Assembly: GCA_040954595.2 (NCBI GenBank)
Contig: CM082598.2
Span: forward strand, 7,564,001 to 7,628,000
Direction of reading: 5' to 3'
Source: Balanoglossus misakiensis
Lineage: Eukaryota; Hemichordata
DNA length: 64,000 nt
Shown here: positions 1 to 12,475 of the stretch, in pieces
How positions within the stretch are numbered: position 1 is the stretch's first letter
How the letters are laid out: each line of letters begins with the position of its first letter
Notes under the pieces: generated by a model
Told to the model about the DNA's origin: nothing
Database searches by the model: none
The model's input: only the letters and a program-made list of their open reading frames with translations
Made by a program: the position numbers and the translations under genes

Positions 1-848
1 GAAAAAAAATAGAAGAAATGAAAATAAGACTGAGACAAGATTTGTTGTATTTCTTTGTCTGTAATTTAGGTCTGCTTTGGGCTAATTGTGCATTGAATTT
101 CTTCTGTGTGACTTTCTAACTCAATGAGTCAGGTCCCTAATACATTATAATGATTTTGGGAATAACACAGACCATGTTATTTTATAACATCAAGAAAGTT
201 CCTTTTATAGAAAAAAGATTTTATTTATTCCCACTTAACGATTCCGAAGAGTGAAACAGGTATCTATGGGGGCCCGTTCTTGTCAAAATTGTAGTTTATT
301 AATAAAACGTGTTAGAATTAATTTTATTGAGCCTGGAATTAATTTTACCAGTATATAGAATTATTTTTATGTGCTTTAATTATTCTTTGTAGTCATGCAG
401 AATTGATTTTATGTGTTCTAAATAATTATTTTAGCTTATCTTTGTTAGAAATAATTTTGCCAACATCTCGAAGTATTTTTACGTGTAGACTCGAATTAAT
501 TAAAGGTGTAGTGTCGAATTAATATCATGTGTTTGGTCGAATTAATTTCACGTGTTGTGTCGAATTAATTTTACGTGTTGTGTCAAATTAATATTGCCCC
601 CACAATCCTTTGCGCGTAAATCAAGATGGCGGCGGCTGAGCATGTCTTTCTCGTCGCATAAAGTTCGAAAAGGGGCCATTGAACAAGTTGTGAGACGTTT
701 TGGGGCGGTTTGCTGTCCAATATAAATGCAGTGTGCTCGATAACGGCGATCGGTGCACGAGTTTTGGTCTACAGACCAAATTTTCTAGTCAAACAACTCA
801 AAACCACTACCAGTTGGTGTAATCACCAGCCTTGCTATGGTATAGCCC

Positions 849-919
849 AGCTCTGCGTACAGTGTTCTCGGCGTGGAGGCTGTGTAACGCCGGGAACACA
901 CAGACCTGTGCGCAGAGCT
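849..919. repeat. Short hairpin repeat, copy 1
   Basis: The ends are inverted: AGCTCTGCGTACAG on the left and CTGTGCGCAGAGCT on the right. A related hairpin with almost the same ends is at 36545-36590. It looks like a very small MITE or foldback unit embedded in the larger element. Confidence 0.5.
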
Positions 920-1240
920 AGCTGTTGCCCCGTGTTGCCAGTTCGCCTCGATCGAATAAATTTTGACATCTGAACATACAAAAATTGTGTTAATTTATTA
1001 TTTTCTGAACTAAGAAATAGCTGTAGGGCCCAGATCCCGGGAAACGGCGAATAAAGTATTCCTTAATATTTCCTTGTAAACTCAAGTTTTGTTTAAATAA
1101 ATGTAAATTAAAAGGACAATGTCTATCTCTACATAACCATATTTCATTGGAAATTGGATAGCTTGCATACTAGATTTATAACTGATAAGATAGGGTGTGG
1201 GGCAGTAGAGAGGTAGACCCCGAAGTCTCCACCTCCTCTA

Positions 1241-2055
1241 GGCTGCATTCACAAACACCTCTGGAGGGGGGGGGGAGAATTCATTTTTTACCGCTAATTT
1301 TCACATGCCCCCCCCCCCCCCCCGTACATAACCCAAAAAATTTTCAAATCCCCCCTTCCGAACTGCCAAAATTTTGAATCCCCCCCCCCCCAATTTTCTT
1401 TCACAGAGCAAAACACATCACCTATCTATCTTGTAAAAAAGAAAAACAGCGCTCCCATGAAAAGAATTTGAAACTGATGTTTCCCCCTCATCAGTGGGTA
1501 TTAAAACTGAACATTGTTTTTATTTTGTAAGTATTTGTATTCTGTGTTGGGAGACATTGTAAACCGAGAATTGAAGGGGGTGGGTGCGTAAGAAAATTTT
1601 ATAAAACACAGAGCTCAAAGCTGCATTTTAATGAACCCGGCAAAAGCAAATTATCTCAACTACCGGTATGTTGGGGAGGACAAATTTAACCGTCGCCGCT
1701 CAAAGTTATTATGGGGTAGGGACAAGTCCCGTGACCTGGGACACTATATAAACTAGCCCGGAGACCAGGGCGTCGATTCTAGATCAACGCCCTGGTCTCC
1801 GGGCTATATATAAACCAGTCAATAATTGAAAGTTGTTGATGAATGGAGGGGGTGGGTATTAGAACATTTAGTAAAATAAAGGGCGCCAAACTACATTTTT
1901 TGTGGACTCAAAATAAATATTTAGTCGTCAAAGTTTTCAAGTACCCCCCCTTTCAGTCCCTAAATTATTTCAAATCCCCCCTTATATACCCTCAGTTTTT
2001 TTCAAATCCCCCCTCAATTCTCCCGCCCCCTCCAGTGGTGTTTGTGAATGCAGCC
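1241..2055. mobile_element. 815-bp inverted-repeat element, CTA target duplication
   Basis: The left end GGCTGCATTCACAAACACC (1241-1259) recurs inverted at the right end (about 2037-2055). Direct CTA trinucleotides flank it at 1238-1240 and 2056-2058. Subterminal regions are homopolymer-rich, with G runs near 1266 and C runs near 1310 and 1383, and the inverted counterpart near 2010-2035. No transposase is visible, so this is a non-autonomous element inserted in the centre of the foldback element. The superfamily is not assigned. Confidence 0.7.
1754..1806. repeat. Perfect 20-bp hairpin
   Basis: TAGCCCGGAGACCAGGGCGT at 1754-1773 pairs perfectly with 1787-1806 across a 13-base loop. TATATA-like sequence flanks both sides. 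It lies inside the 815-bp element and could be cruciform-prone or a relic of a smaller insertion. Confidence 0.85.
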
Positions 2056-2058
2056 CTA

Positions 2059-3190
2059 CTATCTAAGTACAGAGATTGTTCAGCAAGTAATCTTTATTGT
2101 AGAAAAAAGTATATCGGAACCAGTCAGGACGTAAGTGGGGTAATTACGGCGGTGAGATCAAAGAGATCTATTTGAATGTGAACGTCACTGAGTGGCAGTT
2201 ACGGCCAGTTCGAAACATTTTCAAACGGAGATTTTCGGTACTACAAGTGATCGTAGTGCATCCATTTTTCTAAGACGTGTATGAAACACCATAGTCAATG
2301 ATAGGATGATTTTTCGTGAAGTTTGAACAACGCGTTCCCGAGATAGACAGTTTCGGTATGTTGGTTTAAATTGTGGTCCTTGACTCTCGGCAAAGATTTC
2401 TTGTCTTGAAAAAAATTGGGTAGGTTAGGAAGATATTGAACTAAGTTACCGTGAAATTATAATGTTGTGAGCCGCTCCGTTGTGGAGTAATGACGGTGTA
2501 AAAATTGCCTTCGCCATCGACGAGTACAGCCGTGTTTGCCATATGTGTATGCATTGAAGTAGGTCAACGCATGCTAACCCATGACGTAATGGCTTCCTTA
2601 TCGTTATCTCTCATTAGCATATTACATACAGAGTCTATACACTATCCACGCTGACTGACTTCTCAGGACTGACCTATGGCACTGTAAATTGTGATCCTTG
2701 ACTCTCGGCATGGATATATTCATGTCAAAATTATGAATAGAGGAGTTTAATAATGTTTCTAAAACCTGAGGGGGTTAATTTTTGTGTGGGTATGGCTGAT
2801 ATTTTATTTTTTATTTTTTAACTTCAAGGTCACTTTGAATTTCGTGATCACAATTTTGTCAGTGGAAGTAAATAAATTCTTCTCGATAAAACTTCATGAA
2901 AAATCACATGTAGTACACTCATAGTACCAGTAATGTGCCTGGGGTGAAATAATTGTCAGAAATGGGTTGCAAGTTGCTTAACTTTCGTTGTGAAAAAAGT
3001 TGAAAAACTGTATGCAAATGAGCAATTCAAACGTTACTGGCCAGTTCAAGTGTTTGCATTGCATGATCCCCTGCTGTTTAATTAACCCACTTACTTCCTG
3101 ACTGGAACAGCATTAATGCAAAGTTCCTCAAGAAAGGGGACCTTTAATGCTTAATGTTAGCAGCTCCTTATGGTGTAACTCGGCCTTTAC
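2059..3190. other. Interior of the foldback element, no gene seen
   Basis: Unique, AT-rich sequence. No ORF here shows homology I recognise, and no RNA gene is visible. Confidence 0.5.
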
Positions 3191-3761
3191 CGATACCGGC
3201 GATGCCCTCACACCACAGCTCACTAGCATAGCCATAGGCAATGCTAGTGATTATCCCAACTGCGTAGTGACTAGAAAATTCGGTCTGTAGACCAAAACTC
3301 GTGCACTGATCGCTGTTATCGAGCACACTGCATTTATATTGGACAGCAAACCACCCCAAAACGTCTCACAACTTGTTCAACAGCCCCTTTTCGAACTTTA
3401 TGCGTCGAGAAAGACATGCTCATCCGCCGCCATCTTGATTTACGCGCAAAGGATTGTGGGGGCAATATTAATTCGACACAACACATAAAATTAATTCGAC
3501 ACAACACGTGAAATTAATTCGACCAAACACATGATATTAATTCGACACTACACCTTTAATTAATTCGAGTCTACACGTAAAAATAATTCGAGATGTTGGC
3601 AAAATTATTTCTAACAAAGATAAGCTAAAATAATTATTTAGAACACATAAAATTAATTCTGCATGACTGCAAAGAATAATTAAAGCACATAAAAAATAAT
3701 TCTACATACTGGTAAAATTAATTCCAGGCTCTATAAAATTAATTCTAACACGTTTTATTAA

Positions 3762-6497
3762 AGGGTCTATGACATGCTTTAAAAAGTTTTCATTTTCCCC
3801 GTCAAAAGCTCACCTAGGGTACCTGTCTATGCATTGCCTATTTAGTCTGCACGATAGCCCCAACCTATGAATGCCGGGTAATATCCACAACAGAGGCATT
3901 ATCCATGCGCGTAATTGAAAGTAAACAAAAGCCAGCGATATTGGCGAATTTAAGTTGCGGTTTTCTCGTAAACTAGAGAATGACTTTACTATTATGAGGA
4001 TGGGAGGTGTCGACTGCATGTCTGACGAACGTTGTGCAGTAATTTGTTGCTAAATATACATTTTTCAAAACATTTTTTTTTCACTCTGAATTAAGGTTGC
4101 TAAAATTCCTTAATTTGAAGCATACTCGACTTTCAACATTTGTACTTTTTGGTCTAAAGACGGGATTGCCGATTTATGTGGATTAAACGTACCTCAGTAT
4201 GAAAATAAACGAAAATCAGGTCAACTGGGTTCACTGAGCGCGCTTGCTGTCGGCAGAAATGTAGCCAATTTACGTTAGTCGATATTGGGCAAAATCCGAA
4301 TATTTTGTCAATTTAGGGCAAAATTTTGGTCTTGGCGTCAACTCTGTGCAAAAAAAGCTGCAACTATCGTGTTCGGGAAGTCATGGACTGTCCAGTAAGC
4401 GGGTCCTACGATGCTGCCCGTTCTGTAGGAGTCCTCACCGCGTGACCAAATAAAGAGTACATTTTCCAGGGGATTTACAGGCCTCTCTTTGATATGTTGT
4501 ACTCATATCGGCAATCTTGTATGAAAATTATGCCCTTCTGATATTACCTTTCATTCCAAAATAGTCAATTGTGCAGTCAAATGCTAAGATGTGCCCGTAG
4601 TATTATATAAATATGAGGAAAAATATAGAAAATGCTATTATTTTCGAGTCAATTTTGTTCGAACGTTTGAGCCATTAGGAGAGTGCAAACCCCTACACCC
4701 ACACATGGTTTACTCCAGGGATCTTTTAGCTTCAAAATGCAACTCTCGGGTTGTCGCCTACCCAGATTTTGTTTTGAAACGCGCGAGTTTGAAGACATGC
4801 ATAGAAAACCATTGATTGACACACGCCAGATTTCGGTCATGTGAGCATTTAGCGCCGCATTGTCCAATCCAGTTTTATTTTATTGAATGCAGCATGTCAT
4901 TTGTCACTCCCCATAAAGTTTTGCGTTGGCAGATATGCCCCAATATGGTAAAAAATGGGTGTAAAAGTCAAGTCTGGTGACATGGCGGGAAATTCTCACG
5001 TGTGCAGATCAACTCAATAATAATGTCATGTGATACCATAGAGCTGCGTCTATTGGTGGAAAGTGGCAGGTCTGAGCGTCTGTCTACGTTAGATCATTTG
5101 CTCATTCATGTGAGGCAGACTAATACAGAAGTATCTCATCGGTGTTCTTAGCTAATTGGACTTTAGTTCGGGTTGAATTTAGAGGTAAACGTATGGCAAT
5201 GCATGTTTTTAATCACAGATCAGTCATAACTCTGCTTGTTTGGGCCATGTTTTTCATCTAAGCCTCCAGAACCGGGTCCACAGCCGCTGTTGTATACGAT
5301 CGATCGACAAGTGCGCGCAGTTACAAAGTAGGCGTTTTTGTCTAGGCTAGCTCCTACTCAGCGTTTTATTATCTCCATTCGTTTTTCTTCATTGGAGAGG
5401 AGAGTTAATTAGTTTCGATAGATAATTCTCTTGGTGTCATATCTATGGTGTTCCATGTAAACCATTTAGGATAAAAATAACATGTTCTAAAAATTCAGTA
5501 TGTATGCATGCATTGAGTGGTTATTTGAGGAACCTATTCAAATCAGGTTCACAGTCATTTCTTTCATTTCATGGCAAGACCACGCCAAATAGAAGAACAA
5601 AAATCAGAAAAAGTTTCAGATGTTCCAAGTATAACAGAAAGTGGGTCAGTGCGAGGACAAGAGTCCTTGAAATTGTCATGAATTTGACGGAAGTGTAAAC
5701 CATTTGTGTGTAGGGTAGGCAAAATTAAGCGCATGGGTTGGTATGCGTACAGAGGTTGTCAGCGTTCGCAAATCATTGCGAAAATAATTAGTTTGCGCAT
5801 AAAGTTTACAAATAATATCAATTTATGATAGAAACTGTTCACGCAATGTAAAAAATAATTGATCTTGATGCGTGAAAATTTGTGCCTACCCATGTAAAAA
5901 ATGGTTTGTCAGACGATGACGAACATGCCAATAACTCGATAACAGCCAATCAAATCACTGGTACCAGACACGCCCTAATCGAGGGGTTATCGTGCAGACT
6001 GATTGTGTCGGTTCCGAAAAATGTGCGCGAATGCCGGAATTTGCCCCCTTTTTTCATGCCTGTGATCAGGGAGCCACTTCGCACTCGAGCCAGGCGAAGG
6101 TATTTGCATATGGACAAACAAGTACACTACGTCGTAGTGTACCATTCTGTTTACAGTAAAGTGTAATTAGCGGTCCATGAGTAATTAAGTCCACAGACAA
6201 AGACAAGCTATATAAACAGTGTTCAAAGCAAAGGAAGCCCTTGCCTCACATTGCAGGCAGAGGATTTACAAAGGTGTGAAAGACTATTTGTCCACATCAA
6301 GATAAGTCTTCGGCTTAACTTCGAAAAGCCGAAAAAATCGACTGAGTTGGGTTAGGGGTACACGCCCACTCGTCACTTTTACTTGCCTGTTATCTAAGCA
6401 CAGAGGGTGATACGCAATGCCAGATAGTAACATACGTTAACTTCAAGACCCAAAGAGTGATTTTACGTGTGGTTGTATAGGGCATGTCATAGGCCCT
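3762..6497. mobile_element. 2.7-kb TTAA-flanked element nested in the right arm
   Basis: The ends are AGGGTCTATGACATGC (from 3762) and, inverted, AGGGCCTATGACATGC (ending 6497). Exact TTAA duplications lie at 3758-3761 and 6498-6501. The uninterrupted target is visible in the left arm of the host element near 287-300 (GTTTATTAATAAAACG), so the empty site can be read directly. Known families with TTAA duplications include piggyBac-type elements. No transposase ORF is apparent in the 2,736-bp interior, so it is probably non-autonomous. Confidence 0.8.
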
Positions 6498-6589
6498 TTA
6501 ATAAACTACAATTTTGACCAGAACGGGCTCCCATAGTTATCAGTCATGGGTTTCAAATATTCACTGTACACATAATTGTGACAACTTAC

Positions 6590-6834
6590 TTGTTGACTAA
6601 GTAAGAGATGTCCGAGTTGTTGAGTGTATATTGGCTGGCTATGCTTGCACTGCTTGTTGCTGTTGGGCTCTCTGTTGTTGTAATCTTTGTAATTGCTGTT
6701 GTTGTTGTCATCTTTGTGCTATGAGTTGATTTTGTCGTGCATGTTGATTTTGTTGTTGTTTCAATTCGAGTTCTTTTTTTTTCTGTGCCATCTCTAAATT
6801 CTTCTGCAGTGCTTGAATATTCCTCTAAAAGATC
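6590..6834 (-). pseudogene. Candidate Gln-rich exon, possibly 3' MED25 sequence
   Basis: On the minus strand an acceptor-like TTTTAG precedes 6834 and a donor-like GTAAGT follows 6590. One frame reads RNIQALQKNLEMAQKKKELE followed by a long Gln/Arg-rich tract, which looks like a real coiled-coil or Q-rich segment. That frame meets TGA and later TAG within the exon. A second frame is open throughout but is a Thr-rich translation of the same CAA-type repeats. MED25 proteins carry Gln-rich sequence after the ACID domain, and the strand and order fit. The exon could equally contain the true stop, be a decayed exon, or belong to another gene. Confidence 0.3.
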
Positions 6835-7100
6835 AAACAAAGAAATGTGTAAACAGTCAAATATTGTCATCTATGTCAATCTACCAACAGGTAACTGACT
6901 ACAGGAGCTTCAGCCAATCCAAGCTTTTCACCTGGGAGATTATTGAAATCAATTTAAAGCTCAGTAACTCCAACTTCGGGTTATTTTCTCAATACTTTTT
7001 TGGGGTATCAACTGTGGTTTCTTGTTCCACTTATCATGGAATTAATCATATTCAAATATTTGAAGGGATTAAAAAGTACATACTGTAAAACACTTTAGTG

Positions 7101-7179
7101 CCTTTCACACGTGCCATCAACGCCGCCCCAGCAGCGGCCCTAGGGCGGCGTTAATTTGTAAGTGCCACGTGTGAAAAGG
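7101..7179. repeat. GC-rich palindrome
   Basis: CCTTTCACACGTG with a following AACGCCGCCC block is mirrored by GGGCGGCGTT and CACGTGTGAAAAGG. A related CACGTGTG motif recurs near 7267 and 7430, so this may be one end of a decayed inverted-repeat element. Confidence 0.5.
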
Positions 7180-10100
7180 TGAGAGCGGCCCTGCGCCGCT
7201 CTTTTTCTGGGACGGTGTTGAGGGGTGGGACCTGGGTCGGGGCGCTGCACTAAACAGCGACTCAAATCACGTGTGAACATTGTGACCTTTAGCCACGCTG
7301 CTGTGGACGCGCGTAGAGGGCGATGACCCTGTCCCTTTTATACACATGTGCATGCAAAAGTATTTGAGTCACTGATAAGAAATGTTTACCAAATTTTATA
7401 ATCCCAAAAAGGGCGCCCTAACAATGGCACGTGTGCAAGCGGCTTTAATTTTTCGCGAGCAATAAATTTTCGCCAAATACGCAAGTGCCAAAATAGTGTA
7501 AAAATAAAGTGTCACGTAATTTTTTTTGAAGAGAACGATGCAGTGAATGAAATAAGAGAACGCGAAAATTTATACTCGCGAAACAGTGGCCGCTCTCAAT
7601 ATAAGATCTGGAGTGCTGAGCAGTGTCTTACTATGTGTACTGATTGGTTGCAAAGAATACATATCAATAAGCAGGTCTTCTCCACCCGTCAAATAGTGTT
7701 TACCCATTGTACAAATTGCCAAAATGAAGATATATCCCAATATAGCTAATTTAATGGCCTGGAAGGAACATTTTAAGTCAAAAAATAGTGCCATGCATGC
7801 AACAAGCATGTGTGTAAAGTGTGTCACCCACCAAGCACAAGGACGCATGAAATAACAAAATAATAACAAAACCAAACAGATTACAGGTAATATTACATAT
7901 TAAGTGACACGACTTGACAATAGCCAAGTCAGGTACAAAGTGTAGAAGTTTTAATGGAGGGTTCCCGTACTGATTTTATGTTCTGTGCATACATCTGTAA
8001 GTGTTGCATCAACTGAATTTTGCATCAGCAGAATTGTTGGCATGGTATATTGTAAGAAGTAAAACAGACACTTTATTTCTTTCAGGGTATTTCAACAGGC
8101 CTTTGTTATATGACATCACATTTTTAAGTGTTTGATTACCATACTACATAAGGTTGAATGTATTTTGCGAACCTGATCAGTGAACACATTTGGGTATTAG
8201 CCTCCATAGACGCCAAAAGGCACATTTTTTCATGAGTTTTCCTTTAAACTTGAATTAATGCATATAAATAGGCTTATCAAATTTGATTGTGACGGTACTT
8301 TGCAATTCGAAAGTCATCTGGATTAAAACGGTTCTACCGTTTTTATAGGGGTCCAGTTGACCTCCATGGTGAGTAAACAAGTATTGTGGTCATGATAGTT
8401 CCAGCAGTGCAAATGTTGTGTACACTTCATGATAATAAATATGTTGCTCGGTTGACATAAAAGATTTATCCTTTGACAACCATGCTGCCTGTCAGATGAC
8501 CAGCCCAAGAAAATAGTGGTGAATTTAACATCACTGCGAGAACTCCAAACATTTTCATACAAGTAATCCGTTTCCGGTTGACCACAAATTCATGCAAATA
8601 CAAGGTATGTCGCTTACAGGTATATAAGTTGAAACTTTAGGGATAATTATCATTTTTTTCAAACTGTACTACTAATAGTCCATGCAGATGTAGGCACTAT
8701 GTATACACGTATTTTTAACCCTAAATATGAGTGCATTTGCAAGTTTTAACCAGATAAATAATAAAGCTTTGCCATAAAGGAATATGGCTGCCACCGTGGG
8801 AAATGCAAGAAACAATGAAACGTTGCATTTCTGACTATTGAACTTCATAAACAAAACATGATTTCCTCCACTAGAACTCATGCAAGTAAATGTACACCGC
8901 TGAGACATTAGATTTTCATTTTTCATTGCAAAATTGCACTTTTTAAAAAATACAGGAATTTTAGATTTTCTTTCATTTTTGGCCTGTTTTGTCATACATA
9001 AGTGTTGATCTTGATATATTATGATATGTCATTTAATAGACATAATTAAAATCATATATAAGATTATTTAAAGCTTAATTTAAATGAATATTTCCTTTTT
9101 ATGAAAAACTGACAATCTCGAGCAGGCAAACACTGAGACTGATTACAGTATGTAGAGGATGGGGACACAAAGTGCATCTGCATAAAGCAAGAAGAATGCT
9201 TCAACATAACTGACACATCTGTTTAAACAGCCAATAAATGGAAGGGGATACTGCCCCCCCCCCCCCCTGAAGTCTTATTACTTGATCAAGTTTCCAAAAC
9301 TCTGAGTCAGAGTCAAAATGACAATTTGTGCTTAATGTTTGTTTTGGATCAGCATTTTTCTGGTATTGGAGATGGTTTCAATCACAGCAACTGGACAAAA
9401 CTGGCCACGTTAATGTTTCCACAAAATCAACAGTCGATTCAAACTGAGAAAATTTGGTCACTGGGAAAAATGTTAGTGATGTCAAAATGTTATGTTTTAG
9501 CACCGATTATCGGATTGAATGAGCGTGCTGCATTTCATGCATTTATGATGGTTGTCTGCAAAGACTATTGGAGCACGTTTGCCAACAGGACTGTGGTCGA
9601 ATCTATACTGGTACGTGTTTGTGTAAATTGCCTATATAACAGTTGACCAGCAGGGGTAGACACCCTTTGGACAGAATTTGAATTTTAAAGGCACACAAGC
9701 TGCAAATTTTGGGATAGTTATAATAATTTTATCAAACAATTGAAAATAAAATAAATGTTTGCGTGTTGGTTGTTTACCATAACTGAAATTTTTGACATTT
9801 TCCTACGCGCTAAACAAAACTCTTTTTTTGTCCTTATCAGTAGCAGTGTGGCACCATTTCCTAGATAGACAGAAGCTCACCTCGTTGATAGCATTTGGGT
9901 GTATAACATTTCTCTGTTGTTGCTGGCTTATCTGTCAATAAGATAGGTTACATTTATCTTTAAGGGATTCATAAGTGGCTTTGACCTAAGACATCTTAAC
10001 CCTATGACCTTTCATACAATGAGCAGTTGCCAAATTAACTTTCTCTCTGAACATTAATGTGACCAATCCAGACTGAACACTGTTCCATTCTACTACGCAG

Positions 10101-12204
10101 AACAAACTAATCGCAAATTAACCCAGGAAGGGAAATGCTGACAAAATCTACACCTATCAGTAATTTTCAGACATCAAATCTTGTAACTGCATTTGTATTT
10201 ATACAATTTATTTGAATAATGCCTTTGTGGTTATCTGATGTCAATTATTTAATTGAAGAGTTGTTGTGTTGGAGTTAACTTGTGTGAATCGCTTGCCTTT
10301 CATTCTGACAGTCAATTATATTTTGAGGAAGCAGCTCCCACTTCTAGATTGAAAATATGAAATATTTAAAATACAATGTACAACACTATATCACAAGTCA
10401 TCTTTTCACAAGAGGTGGGCCAAACCATACAGGAAACTGTGAACAATCATTCAATGCTTTGATATTTGGACTGACAATACCACTCTTTGGCACAATATTC
10501 AATTTCAAACATTTTTGAATACTGTAAACACATTGAATATCGCATGTATTAAATGTTGCTATTTTGTAATTTGGGCCAGTGAGTGAGCATTTCAAAAGAA
10601 ATAAAAGTCATTATTTGTTCCTTGATTTGCGTATCATTTGATCACTGCAACCATACACATTCATTGACGAGAAGTGTCAAAACATCCACAGGTCTATTCA
10701 TTGAATGTGAGCTAGAAACAGAGATGTTACTAGTAATGTAATACAAAGACAGCAAATAGCAGCCGGGAAATCAAAGACTTGTTTCCTACAAAAAAATCCA
10801 GCCGTGTCATGTTGCTGGAAAGTCTTTGTACTTCAATAACAATGCAGTCCAATTATGAAAGGGAAAGCTACGTACATGTCCTGTTTTAAACATTTGTTTG
10901 TACTATTTTGATATTCGCCATGTTAATATCACCACAAGCTAATATCCACACTACACACAACTGCAAGTTCACTGGCCTCAAGTCACTTGTGGATGTTGAC
11001 ACTAATACCCATTAAAACTTCCTATCTGGGAACATGTAAATGCACGCTACAGGAAAACAAACCAATAATTCAGAACACTCTTGTGACAGTCACAGAACTT
11101 GTGAATTTTGTTACAAAAAGAGTTATCCTGAAAATTGAAATACACAACCTGACGACCATCACTGATTTTAGTCATGCTACCATCACTGAATAATGAACTC
11201 AAACAAAAAATTGCTTAATATGCTGTTAAAAATATCAATGCAACAAAAACACCAATGATCGAGTCCAGTCATATATGTACATCAAGCAACATCAACTGAA
11301 AGGCTACAGGCAGTATCGTCAATACACAGGTTGTTGTTGCTATGCTCAAGGCGTCAATGAATTGGTGGTCACATTTCATTGAACAATGAATGGGCAAGTG
11401 CTCACTCACTTCTTCAGTGAATTTCACTGTTTGTTTATCTTATCATAAAAACTTGGGCACCGCAGTCCTTTGGACAAAAATATTCATGTGTGGTGATTTA
11501 AAATCAATAATGCAAGAAGCAGAATTAATCACAGAATTAACAGCCTCTGATTGAAAAGTACTAAATGCTTAATACGCCATATGCCACACACAGAGTGATC
11601 ACATTAGTCAATTGGACCGCTGTTCCAAAGGAGTAAAATGATGGCAACGTTTTAATATTATATTTATTTTACAAAACGTTGCATCTGAGCTTTACTTTAA
11701 AGTACTTCCATTTACTTGTAGTACAAGTACACATCAGTTAACATTGACAGCTAGGCATGACGTCATAGATGTAGGACTTCAAAATTGACATTCTGAACAG
11801 TGGGGGCGCTCTATCATAGTGGGTTTTAATGAACATGTGTATTTAATTTCATCACTCAGATTTGTCCATGGAAACTGTGTATTTTAACATATGCTTATAG
11901 TTAATGCATTTGCTGTATCTAGTCATATAACAGTAATACACCATATATGTTCTTAACTCAATCAATGTGTGTGTGTAAGTTCAATTTCTGACCACACTCA
12001 GATTACCCAAGTTAATGTGACCAACTCTACTGCAAGTATATAGATTTCAACTCCAGAAAACTAGTCACCTACAATAATTGAACTGGAGCCACATCCAAAA
12101 CTTGTGCTTGAGATCTTTTATCAAATCAGTTCTCCTTTTAGAATTAGAACTCCTATGCAATTTTTGTGACAGAAGAAATAAAGAGATTCCCAGAAAGAAT
12201 CCCA
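7180..12204. other. Long AT-rich stretch without a convincing gene
   Basis: By position this is probably downstream or intronic sequence of the minus-strand MED25 gene. A plus-strand frame of 106 codons (9326-9646) is open but shows no family I recognise and no convincing splice context. A C-run sits near 9256. The ACID exon expected after the one at 12368-12475 was not found here by eye. Confidence 0.4.
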
Positions 12205-12279
12205 GTTCCCTTTTTAGAGGTCCAACATTACCATAGAAAACAACGGGTTTGGACTGAACCATGGTGGTGAAAGGGTTAA
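12205..12279. mobile_element. Small TTAA/CCCTTTCACC repeat, copy 1
   Basis: Ends in GTGAAAGGGTTAA and contains GGTTTGGACTGAACCATGG. The same core is present at 22522-22599 and 31933-32015. Only the right terminus is clear here. Confidence 0.5.
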
Positions 12280-12367
12280 GCCAGAGCATGTATCAAAATA
12301 CAGTAAAACCTGTCTCAACCGAACCCTGTCTAATCTGGAAACCTGTCTATTCCAAAGACATACTTAC

Positions 12368-12475
12368 AAATCCTCCAGACATTATTCTGAAGAGAGATCT
12401 GTATGCTTCCTGGCTGTTATTCATAAACTGGAACTCCACAGTACGTGAGTTGCGAAACATGGCACCAAGTGATTG
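12368..12475 (-). CDS. MED25: MED25 exon, ACID domain core (FRNSRTVEFQF)
   Basis: Acceptor CCCCCACAG precedes 12475 and donor GTAAGT follows 12368. The 36-codon phase-0 exon reads QSLGAMFRNSRTVEFQFMNN, then SQEAYRSLFRIMSGGF. It aligns with vertebrate MED25 LGPLFRNSRMVQFHF...LYRIMGNGF in the ACID domain. Its first 30 bp and its acceptor are the seed, or the last member, of the 122-bp satellite. Confidence 0.93.

Larger units (their letters stand above)
266..6540. mobile_element. Foldback element with long inverted arms
   Basis: The left arm (about 266-860) reappears inverted at about 3195-3757 and continues at 6502-6540. The right arm is split by a later insertion (3762-6497). Both arms carry a ladder of AATTAATTCGACACAA-like motifs followed by a stretch around the ATATAAATGCAGTGTGCTCG motif, at 721-740 on the left and inverted near 3330-3345 on the right. 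Similarity fades beyond about 860. The outer ends read CTATGGGRGCCCGTTC from both sides, and a short TA or TAT target duplication is possible but not decisive. No transposase ORF is visible. The sequence directly shows a long-inverted-repeat, non-autonomous structure; its superfamily is unknown. Confidence 0.75.

Noticed and set aside
6586-6870. Thr-rich minus-strand ORF
   Set aside because: It is an off-frame reading of CAA-type repeats. The Gln frame looks more protein-like.
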